A stretch of DNA of 5,110 nt from positions 1 through 5,110 of the forward strand of contig CALDPJ010000239.1 in the NCBI GenBank assembly GCA_937911795.1. Direction: 5' to 3'. Positions within the stretch are counted from its first letter, which is position 1, and every line of letters begins with the position of its first letter. Source of the DNA: an uncultured Flavobacteriales bacterium. GTDB taxonomy: Bacteria; Bacteroidota; Bacteroidia; Flavobacteriales_D; SKUL01. The notes under the pieces are model-generated. The model saw only the letters and a list, made by a program, of their open reading frames with translations, made no database searches and had not been told where the DNA came from. Made by a program: the position numbers and the translations under genes. Below, piece after piece: positions 1 through 5,110 of this stretch.

Positions 1-215
1 GTATTACCTCGGCTATGGATTACGCGGCCAAACACGGTGAAATCTATCACCTTTGGTGGCATCCTCATAATTTCGGAGAAAATACCGAGGCCAATTTTGA
101 ATTTCTGAAAAAGATTCTGATCCACTATCAGGATCTCCATCAGAAGTACAATTTTAAAAGTTACAACATGGCCGAGTTGGCCGAACAATTTGAAGCGGTT
201 CCGGAATGGGTTTGA
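1..215 (+). CDS. Polysaccharide deacetylase family protein, C-terminal fragment (5' end outside window)
   Basis: Only the last 70 codons are visible. The frame is open from the left edge (codons begin at base 3) and ends at TGA 213-215, so the ATG at 15 is probably internal. The recognisable part is the block HLWWHPHNFG (visible residues 16-25), followed by an amphipathic helical tail ending in NMAELAEQF. This resembles the end of NodB/polysaccharide-deacetylase-like enzymes in glycan clusters, where a late histidine-containing strand closes the metal-dependent active site. Such enzymes remove N- or O-acetyl groups from sugars. The metal-binding Asp/His motifs and any signal peptide lie upstream of the window, so activity and location cannot be judged. 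The gene overlaps the following formyltransferase by 10 nt, implying one transcript and linked function. The family call rests on one motif and is fairly but not fully secure. Confidence 0.75.
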   Translation, partial: ITSAMDYAAKHGEIYHLWWHPHNFGENTEANFEFLKKILIHYQDLHQKYNFKSYNMAELAEQFEAVPEWV

Positions 216-973
216 ATTTGCTGATTCTGGGTACAGACGGGCAGGGAACAAACATCCTGTACCACGCTTTGAAAGATGAAGTTGATGCGGTGAACGTAAT
301 CCTCGAACATCGTCAGAAACGTTGGGAACTGGTGCGTAAAAGATTAAAAAAATTTCCGGTGAGCAAGGTTTTTGGACAATTGTTTTTTCAGGTTTTGATG
401 ATGCCCATGATTGAAACACTATCGCAATCACGGCGTGCGGAAATTTTTAAGAAGTATAAGCTGGATCCTTCTCCGATTCCTGAATCTGAAATCACATGGA
501 TATCATCGGTAAATTCAAGGGAATGTTATGAACTGGTTACACAATACAAACCGGATTTGGTGCTGCTCAGTGGAACGCGCATTTTATCAAAAGAAACCAT
601 TGCTTCTATATCCTGCCCTATCGTAAATCTTCACGCCGGAATTACGCCATTGTACCGCGGTGTTCACGGAGCGTACTGGGCGTTGACTGAAAACGATCCG
701 GACAACTGCGGTGTAACCCTGCATTTTGTAAACGCTGGAATTGATACGGGACAAATCATCTCTCAGCAAGTGATTTCACCGGAAGAGCGCGATAATTTTT
801 CTACTTATCCATTATTGCAATTAGCAGCTGGAATTGAACTGATGAAACTTCATTTTAATAAAATTCATTCAGTGACCTCGAAAATTGATTCATCCGCTAC
901 TAAAGGAAAACTGTGGTATCACCCTACTGCATGGGAATATCTGAAAAACCGCTGGAGACGCGGGATTAAATAG
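206..973 (+). CDS. Formyltransferase family protein (10-formyl-THF-dependent, PurN/Fmt-like fold), substrate unknown
   Basis: A 255-residue protein of the formyl_transf_N fold, which moves a formyl group from 10-formyltetrahydrofolate to an amine. The N-terminus is a Rossmann-like strand and glycine-rich turn (LILGTDGQGTN, 6-16). The active-site block NLHAGITPLYRG starts at 141, giving Asn141 and His143; GIDTGQII (178-185) supplies Asp180. This matches the Asn-His-Asp triad of PurN and Fmt. It lacks the usual length (about 310 aa) and C-terminal tRNA-binding domain of Fmt, so it is not the initiator-tRNA enzyme. A basic and hydrophobic insert at about 38-85, absent from PurN, separates the first strands from the core. 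There is no signal peptide, so it is presumably cytoplasmic. The start ATG overlaps the deacetylase stop, suggesting an amino-sugar or glycan-precursor substrate. That role is inferred; the fold and chemistry are well supported. Confidence 0.88.
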   Translation: MGLNLLILGTDGQGTNILYHALKDEVDAVNVILEHRQKRWELVRKRLKKFPVSKVFGQLFFQVLMMPMIETLSQSRRAEIFKKYKLDPSPIPESEITWISSVNSRECYELVTQYKPDLVLLSGTRILSKETIASISCPIVNLHAGITPLYRGVHGAYWALTENDPDNCGVTLHFVNAGIDTGQIISQQVISPEERDNFSTYPLLQLAAGIELMKLHFNKIHSVTSKIDSSATKGKLWYHPTAWEYLKNRWRRGIK

Positions 974-974
974 G

Positions 975-2063
975 CTAATTTCCGTTTTCGATTGCCGGAG
1001 TCTCTTCGAGCAATTCTGTCAATCCTTCCGAAATATAGGTTTCCAATTCCCCGGAGTCATTATAAAAAATCAGGTATGCTTCCAGATTCTCTCCTTTTTC
1101 AGATTTCAGGAATTCAATGGATTTATCGGGTCCATACACCATAAAAACAGTTGCAAATGCATCGGCAAGAGTAGCGTTCGAAGCGACCACTGTTGCACTC
1201 AGTAATTGGTGAGAAACGGGATATCCGCTGACAGGATCGATGGTATGAGAATACTTTTTACCATCTTTTTCATAATACTTTCGGTAATTGCCCGAAGTGG
1301 CAACAGCCTTATCCATCAGCTTTAACCGCGCCTGAGATCCGCGTTCGCTGGTTTCATCCGGCTGATCAATTCCAATGAGCCATGGATTATCCTGATCATT
1401 CACTCCCGAAGCACGCGTTTCTCCGCCGATTTCAACAAGCAGATTCTCAATCCCGCGGGATCGCAAAAAATCAAATACCACATCCACCGAATACCCTTGT
1501 GCTATTCCGTTAAAATCAAATTCTACCGGCTTATTTTTAAGAATTTCGAGGGTGGTTGACCGGTGATTTACGGCATCGGACTGATTTGAGATCTTTACTT
1601 CAAAATCCCAGTCCACCAACGGCAACAAGGAATCTACCGGAACCTCCTGCTCCGGCCGGGGTCCTTCCGGTCCGAATCCCCACGCTCTCACCAGAGGCAT
1701 TACTGCGGGTTCGAAGGCTCCATCGGACAAGTCACGAATATCCTTAGATTCAAAAACCATCCGGATAAAATGTTCGTCATTCGTCACTATCTCATCCTGT
1801 CTGTTGAAACGAGATATTGTTGATTGTTGGACATATGTCGATAAAGATTGATCAATAACCACGAGGATTGAATCCACACTTTCCTGGTAATCATTCAAAC
1901 CTGAACCATGATATTTTACTACGTAAGTAGTTCCTTGAGCGGGACCACCAAAGACATACACCTGGTCCTGTGCTTTGGATTTATTGTTGCCATTGTTACA
2001 GGCAGAAAAAATAAAACTCAGCAATAACAGGCCAGTCGCAGCCCTACTTCCGATACGATTCAT
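975..2063 (-). CDS. apbE: FAD:protein FMN transferase, ApbE family lipoprotein
   Basis: A 362-residue ApbE protein. It cleaves FAD and attaches FMN through a phosphoester bond to Ser/Thr of target flavoproteins (NqrB/NqrC, RnfD/RnfG and other exported FMN-binding-domain proteins). The N-terminus is a lipoprotein signal: a basic start, a Leu-rich core at 11-19 and a lipobox FSAC with Cys22, so it should be anchored outside the cytoplasm. Family blocks follow in order: GTTYVVKY (44-51), LSTYVQQSTISRFN (74-87), DFNGIAQGYSVD (183-194), EIGGE (211-215), SHTIDPVSGYPV (272-283) and the metal-site segment ADAFAT (300-305, Asp301 and Thr305). Length is normal and the gene looks intact. It lies 28 nt after the membrane-protein gene on the same strand and its stop is one base from the formyltransferase stop. 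No flavoprotein target is encoded in the window. A TAnnTTTG-like element just before the start suggests it may also be transcribed separately. Confidence 0.93.
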   Translation of the reverse strand: MNRIGSRAATGLLLLSFIFSACNNGNNKSKAQDQVYVFGGPAQGTTYVVKYHGSGLNDYQESVDSILVVIDQSLSTYVQQSTISRFNRQDEIVTNDEHFIRMVFESKDIRDLSDGAFEPAVMPLVRAWGFGPEGPRPEQEVPVDSLLPLVDWDFEVKISNQSDAVNHRSTTLEILKNKPVEFDFNGIAQGYSVDVVFDFLRSRGIENLLVEIGGETRASGVNDQDNPWLIGIDQPDETSERGSQARLKLMDKAVATSGNYRKYYEKDGKKYSHTIDPVSGYPVSHQLLSATVVASNATLADAFATVFMVYGPDKSIEFLKSEKGENLEAYLIFYNDSGELETYISEGLTELLEETPAIENGN

Positions 2064-2068
2064 TCGGG

Positions 2069-2076
2069 CAAAATTA
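2069..2076 (-). promoter_or_regulatory. Candidate Bacteroidota -7 promoter element (TAATTTTG) before apbE
   Basis: The minus-strand octamer TAATTTTG fits the Bacteroidota primary-sigma -7 consensus TAnnTTTG exactly. It lies five bases before the apbE ATG, inside the 28-nt gap after the membrane-protein stop. The matching upstream TTTG box is poor: a TTTT lies 17 nt further upstream and overlaps the end of the membrane-protein gene. If used, transcription would begin almost at the ATG, giving a nearly leaderless mRNA. One short AT-rich match can arise by chance, so confidence is low. Confidence 0.35.
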
Positions 2077-2091
2077 GCAGAAGCTGTGTAA

Positions 2092-2562
2092 TTAAAATTG
2101 CTTTCTGCTATCTAGTTCTCCGGATGCAGCTTTTTCACCAAATACCCCTTTTGTAATCGCGGCCACGAGGGCATTGCCTGCAGGGAAATAAACCGCAAAG
2201 AACAAGGTCATTGCCAGGCTAAAATTCCGGATTCCAAACCACTGATCCAGTATGTTGCCGGGATAGGCATAGGACGATTCCAGTGCATAACCAAGAAATT
2301 CAAGAATTCCCATAGCAATAAGGCCATATGCATATTGAGTATGCCATGAAAAACCTCTCAATAACAGCGATATGGGAATCATATACAAAACGTAGGTGGT
2401 GAATATTTGCCACGACGATTCGAACCGGGCAATTTCTGCCCATTTACCGAATTCATTCATGGCAATACCTGCAACGAGATAAACCACTACATAAACAAGA
2501 ATCAGTTTGTAGTTTACTTTTAAACGGGAAATGAGGAAATTCTTCAATCTAATCCAACTCAT
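2092..2562 (-). CDS. Small polytopic membrane protein of unknown function, coupled to the PPTase gene
   Basis: I do not recognise a named family. Starting at the ATG at 2562, the product is 156 residues with four likely membrane segments at about 19-35, 51-68, 77-94 and 113-136. The N-terminus is basic (RLKNFLISRLK) and the C-terminal tail is short and charged. The loop between segments 3 and 4 carries aromatic and polar residues (YAYPGNILDQWFG, 98-110), and segment 4 contains FPAGN (126-130); these are candidate conserved sites. The chosen start overlaps the end of the phosphopantetheinyl transferase gene by 14 nt. An in-frame ATG 12 nt earlier (2574) is an alternative. A much earlier ATG at 2679 would give 195 aa but needs 131 nt of overlap, and the extra residues do not resemble a membrane-protein N-terminus. 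No purine-rich ribosome site decides between them; translational coupling to the upstream gene is likely. Its position suggests a role tied to the lipid-like product, such as membrane handling, but that is inference. Confidence 0.75.
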   Translation of the reverse strand: MSWIRLKNFLISRLKVNYKLILVYVVVYLVAGIAMNEFGKWAEIARFESSWQIFTTYVLYMIPISLLLRGFSWHTQYAYGLIAMGILEFLGYALESSYAYPGNILDQWFGIRNFSLAMTLFFAVYFPAGNALVAAITKGVFGEKAASGELDSRKQF

Positions 2563-3163
2563 GACTGATGGCATACGCGCCAAAGGTTCCGTGATGACTG
2601 AGGGAAATGTCGAAAGCGGCTTTTTCACCACCGATGTAGGCATAGGGAATACCTCTGATATCTTTCCGGATTTGAACATCTTCTACTCCGCAACCTTCCA
2701 GACTGGCCAGCTCGGCACACAATTGAAGACGAACGGAATTTGCCTGCACGGCATATTCTTCTGTTTCCAGCGGAAAACAGTAATCGTGAATTACCTGCCG
2801 CTCATTGACAAAGGCAACTGTATGAATGCAATCCTCCAGGATGTAGGATTGAGTGCAGTAATCCTGAAACAAGGTTTTCACCGTCCCCAGTATACAGTCT
2901 TTATCATCTCCTTCCTGGTGCACATTGATGTAACAATCGAACATTTTGGGAGCGAAATATCTTTTCTTGAATTGTTTGTAATACGACTTATACGCGCTTT
3001 CCTTCATCGACCAGATCATCCATATCCACTGCTCTTTTTCTGCTTCTTTGGAGTGGATGAATTGTTGCTCATTTAACGTGAATATCTTGTCCATAAAGCG
3101 CTGACACCTTGACTTAGGGCTGTGGCTCGATGTGATCAACGATATTACGTCATTTCCGATCAT
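2549..3163 (-). CDS. 4'-phosphopantetheinyl transferase superfamily protein (carrier-protein activator)
   Basis: A 204-residue enzyme expected to transfer 4'-phosphopantetheine from coenzyme A to a carrier-protein serine, most likely Ser43 of the neighbouring acyl carrier protein. The metal-binding GxD-type motif is at the N-terminus (IGNDVI, Asp5). The WxxKE block WSMKESAYKSYYK begins at Trp51 and includes Lys54, Glu55 and Lys59. The end has GIPYAYI (171-177) and FDISLSHHGTFGAYAI (184-199). This order, GxD then KE then GxP then SxSH, is that of AcpS, not of Sfp-type enzymes, where GxP and SH come before GxD. The protein is much longer than AcpS (about 126 aa) because about 80 extra residues lie between the KE block and GIP. 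The start ATG overlaps the carrier-protein TGA by 4 nt (ATGA), strong evidence of a shared message. The family is secure; the natural partner is inferred from context. Confidence 0.9.
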   Translation of the reverse strand: MIGNDVISLITSSHSPKSRCQRFMDKIFTLNEQQFIHSKEAEKEQWIWMIWSMKESAYKSYYKQFKKRYFAPKMFDCYINVHQEGDDKDCILGTVKTLFQDYCTQSYILEDCIHTVAFVNERQVIHDYCFPLETEEYAVQANSVRLQLCAELASLEGCGVEDVQIRKDIRGIPYAYIGGEKAAFDISLSHHGTFGAYAISHELD

Positions 3164-3417
3164 TCCTTCATCCTGTTGCTGATGATTTCCACCGCGTCTT
3201 TTACCGTCAGCATTCGCTCGGCACTGTCGTCATCAATTTCAATGTCGAAAGCTTCTTCGGCATCGAGGATGATGTCCACCAGGTGAGCGGAATTAATTTT
3301 CAGATCTGTCAGTAGATCAGTTTCCTCATGGATATTATCAAAAGCATTTTTGTCCTGAACATACGGTTCAATAATTGTTTTTAACCGATCGATTACTGCA
3401 GTACGTTCCATTTCCAT
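3160..3417 (-). CDS. Acyl carrier protein (phosphopantetheine-binding)
   Basis: An 85-residue acidic carrier protein with the four-helix ACP pattern. The attachment site is in helix II: LLTDLKINSAHLVDII (35-50) places the phosphopantetheine serine at Ser43. The usual Asp-Ser-Leu is replaced by Asn-Ser-Ala, a variant I associate with specialised Bacteroidota carriers. The following acidic stretch EEAFDIEIDDD (54-64) and TVKDAVEII (71-79) are typical of ACPs. It would hold growing acyl or polyene intermediates as thioesters for the synthase and dehydratase. It begins 9 nt after the synthase stop in AT-rich sequence without a clear Shine-Dalgarno; a second ATG two codons in (3411) is an alternative start. 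Its stop overlaps the PPTase start. The window holds only one carrier, and it is unlikely to be the housekeeping AcpP given the divergent motif and the dedicated PPTase. Confidence 0.95.
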   Translation of the reverse strand: MEMERTAVIDRLKTIIEPYVQDKNAFDNIHEETDLLTDLKINSAHLVDIILDAEEAFDIEIDDDSAERMLTVKDAVEIISNRMKE

Positions 3418-3426
3418 TATATGAAT

Positions 3427-4701
3427 TTAATGTTTTTTAAAAAGCACACATGCATTTACATCGCCGAATCCGAAGCTGGACTTGGCAATGAGCTGAACTT
3501 CAATAGAATTATTTTTATCAGACACCAATTTTTTCCGATCGGCAATTTCCAGGATTTCGGGGTGCGGTTCTTCTAAATTAATGGACGGATGCAGAAAACC
3601 TTTATACAGTTGTAATGATACCGCCACCAACTCTATCGCTCCCGCGGCACTGAGGCAGTGCCCTGTAAGTGATTTCAGCGCATTAATATACGGGAATTCC
3701 AGCCCCGTTCGGTTCAATGCCCTGCTCCAGTTTCTGATTTCCGGCACATCTCCCATGGTTGAAGTCAAGTGACCGCTGATGGCATCTATTTCGTTTCGAT
3801 GGACATTGGCCGATTCCAATGCAGCCGCGATACATTTTTGAATGGCCACAGCGTTGGGTGCAGTCATGGTTCCGCCTTGTTGCTGGCCTCCGGAATTGGT
3901 ATGTCCACCCAATACCTCGGCATATATTCGGGCTCCACGGGCGATAGCATGATCCCGCTCTTCGAGCACGATCGCTCCGGCCCCGCTACCGGGTACAAAA
4001 CCAGCAGCATGAATACTCATCGGGCACGAGGCCTTTTCGGGATGATCGTTGGCGGTTCTGTTCAACACCCGCATCGAATCAAATCCACCCCAAACGTAGG
4101 GTCCGGATGCGTCACATCCTCCTACCAGCATCACTTTCGCCGATCCGTTCCGGATTCGTTCATATCCCATAATTACTGATTCGGTGCCGGTGCTGCAGGC
4201 CGATGAATTGGTGGTGACTACATTGCCCAGACCGAGCATTCCGCCGAGATGAGCAGAAATTCCGCTGCTCATGGTTTGTTCTATGAGCGTACTTCCCAGC
4301 CGCTTTACATTGCCGGCATCTGTCTTGTAAATCCCCTCGCGGATTAAATCAATTCCGGCCAGGCCCGCTCCGAAAACACACCCGCTGTTCCAGTCCGGTT
4401 CGCTGTCAGGATTATCAGGTCGATTTAAACCCGCATCTTTCCATGCGTCAATACCGGCGATACAACCATAAATAATTCCGCTGGCTTTAATCTGTTTCTG
4501 CTGAAGGACGGAGAAATAATCATCCATATTCACACTGTCCAACTCCGGGACACCTCCAACCTGACACGCAAAATTTAATTCTTTTAATTCCGGCAAATGG
4601 CGGATTCCGGACCGGCCGTTTCTGATAGCTTCTTCAAAAGCTGCCAGCCCTGTTCCATTGGGAGCAACAACTCCCAGCCCGGTGACTACTACCCTTTTCA
4701 C
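3427..4701 (-). CDS. Beta-ketoacyl-[acyl-carrier-protein] synthase, FabF-like (KAS II fold)
   Basis: A 424-residue condensing enzyme that catalyses decarboxylative Claisen condensation of malonyl-ACP with an acyl-enzyme, lengthening the chain by two carbons. The opening VVVTGLGVVAPNG is typical of the family. The nucleophile is Cys169 in NSSACSTGTES; the two histidines are His311 (SGHLTST) and His348 (KSLTGHCLSAAGA), with Lys343 also conserved, so the Cys-His-His set is complete and this is not a chain-length-factor type. Two loops differ from FabF: SGHLTST replaces NAHGTST, and GFGDVNA (411-417) replaces GFGGTNA. The start codon is GTG at 4701, overlapping the dehydratase TGA as GTGA, which fixes the start and shows coupling. 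Housekeeping FabF is possible in principle, but the variant loops and the neighbouring PPTase favour a specialised pathway such as aryl polyene/flexirubin or an unusual lipid. No flanking reductase is in the window. Confidence 0.96.
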   Translation of the reverse strand: MKRVVVTGLGVVAPNGTGLAAFEEAIRNGRSGIRHLPELKELNFACQVGGVPELDSVNMDDYFSVLQQKQIKASGIIYGCIAGIDAWKDAGLNRPDNPDSEPDWNSGCVFGAGLAGIDLIREGIYKTDAGNVKRLGSTLIEQTMSSGISAHLGGMLGLGNVVTTNSSACSTGTESVIMGYERIRNGSAKVMLVGGCDASGPYVWGGFDSMRVLNRTANDHPEKASCPMSIHAAGFVPGSGAGAIVLEERDHAIARGARIYAEVLGGHTNSGGQQQGGTMTAPNAVAIQKCIAAALESANVHRNEIDAISGHLTSTMGDVPEIRNWSRALNRTGLEFPYINALKSLTGHCLSAAGAIELVAVSLQLYKGFLHPSINLEEPHPEILEIADRKKLVSDKNNSIEVQLIAKSSFGFGDVNACVLFKKH

Positions 4702-5110
4702 GAGCGGAGCATTCCGCTGAGTTCCCCGCGGCAGGCAATTCCTGATGCGTTGGTAAGAATAATCTGACTTTTTATTTTTCCCATTCTGAAATAAATCAAC
4801 TGGCTTTTTACTTCCACTTTTTCTCCCGGGTAAACGGGAATCAGAAAATCAACATCAGCAGCAGTAAAAGCCACTACCGAAGGTAAGGGTTTTTGTGCTT
4901 TGTTCAATAAATACAGGCCGTGACAGACCAATCCGATCTGAGCCATACATTCTACCAGAATTACTCCGGGAGTGACCGGCGTACCTTTGAAATGACCGCG
5001 GTAGAAATATTCATCTTCTCTGAATGTATAATTGCCGGTAATCTGATATTCCTGGATATCCGTCAAGGCATCCACAAACAGAAAGGGCGGTTCGTACGGC
5101 AACTGCGCTA
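4698..5110 (-). CDS. 3-hydroxyacyl-ACP dehydratase, FabZ-like hot-dog fold (5' end outside window)
   Basis: A hot-dog-fold protein expected to dehydrate 3-hydroxyacyl-ACP to trans-2-enoyl-ACP after ketoreduction. About 136 residues are visible. The block LPYEPPFLFVD parallels LPHRFPFLLVD of FabZ. Numbering from the Leu at 5102, GHFKGTPVTPGVILVECMAQ starts at residue 36 and carries the catalytic pair His37 and Glu51, 14 residues apart as in FabZ; Glu rather than Asp argues against FabA-type isomerase activity. The TTG at 5102 could be read as a start, but it aligns with the conserved Leu-Pro of the family and the frame stays open to the window edge (Gln, Ala upstream), so the true start is probably beyond 5110. 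The stop overlaps the synthase GTG start by 4 nt. As the first visible gene of the module, it suggests a product with retained double bonds or a branch from fatty acid elongation. Confidence 0.9.
   Translation of the reverse strand, partial: AQLPYEPPFLFVDALTDIQEYQITGNYTFREDEYFYRGHFKGTPVTPGVILVECMAQIGLVCHGLYLLNKAQKPLPSVVAFTAADVDFLIPVYPGEKVEVKSQLIYFRMGKIKSQIILTNASGIACRGELSGMLRS

Noticed and set aside
949..963. A CCGC/GCGG hairpin near the end of the formyltransferase gene as a terminator
   Set aside because: The stem is only 4 bp, lies in coding sequence and is not followed by a T run.
1556..1747. A 63-codon proline- and arginine-rich + strand open frame
   Set aside because: It is antisense to conserved ApbE sequence and shows low-complexity composition typical of shadow frames.
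2129..2630. A 12-nt direct repeat (GCTTTTTCACCA at 2129-2140 and 2619-2630)
   Set aside because: Both copies encode Gly-Glu-Lys-Ala in different proteins. A single 12-mer match is expected by chance in a window of this size.
2563..2679. A 39-codon N-terminal extension of the membrane protein, starting at 2679
   Set aside because: It would lie wholly inside the PPTase gene, over its conserved C-terminal SLSH motif. The extension has no membrane or signal character, and the ATG at 2562 gives a natural coupled start.
2531..3076. A 181-codon + strand open frame
   Set aside because: It lies antisense to the phosphopantetheinyl transferase and the start of the membrane-protein gene, both of which show family motifs or membrane topology. 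Its own translation has no recognisable domain.
3769..4179. A 136-codon + strand open frame
   Set aside because: It is fully antisense to the beta-ketoacyl synthase, whose reading frame is supported by a complete set of catalytic motifs. The frame is a by-product of codon use in that gene.
5100..5102. TTG as the start codon of the dehydratase
   Set aside because: The Leu aligns with the conserved Leu-Pro near the FabZ N-terminus and the frame remains open to the window edge, so the gene is more likely cut by the window.

Overview
The window is compact and almost entirely coding, and most likely comes from a member of the Bacteroidota. This rests on several clues. The beta-ketoacyl synthase has a GHLT-type active-site loop, and the carrier protein has an NSA-type attachment motif; I associate both with Bacteroidota proteins. 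Start codons lack clear purine-rich Shine-Dalgarno sequences, and a TAnnTTTG-like promoter element sits before one gene. GC content looks moderate by eye. The assignment is an inference; no marker gene or RNA gene is present.

Layout. Positions 1-973 on the + strand hold two overlapping genes: the C-terminal end of a polysaccharide deacetylase-like protein and a complete formyltransferase. They look like the end of a surface-glycan or amino-sugar modification operon. Positions 975-5110 on the - strand hold six tightly packed genes, read from right to left. They are a FabZ-like hot-dog dehydratase (its 5' end runs off the window), a FabF-like beta-ketoacyl-ACP synthase, an acyl carrier protein, an AcpS-order 4'-phosphopantetheinyl transferase, a small four-helix membrane protein of unknown function, and an ApbE-type FAD:protein FMN transferase lipoprotein. 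The two gene groups converge, with one base between their stop codons.

How the genes work together. The dehydratase, synthase, carrier and carrier-activating enzyme form a self-contained type II fatty-acid/polyketide elongation module. Overlapping stop and start codons join three of the four junctions from the dehydratase to the membrane protein (4, 4 and 14 nt); the synthase-carrier junction has a 9-nt gap. This gene set resembles aryl-polyene/flexirubin-type or other specialised lipid clusters of Bacteroidota rather than housekeeping fatty acid synthesis, but the rest of the cluster lies beyond position 5110 and the product cannot be read from this window. ApbE comes 28 nt after the membrane gene and may have its own promoter. 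Its job, covalent FMN attachment to exported redox proteins, has no obvious link to the lipid module.

No tRNA, rRNA, CRISPR array, insertion sequence or convincing intrinsic terminator was seen, and there is no non-coding stretch longer than about 30 bases.
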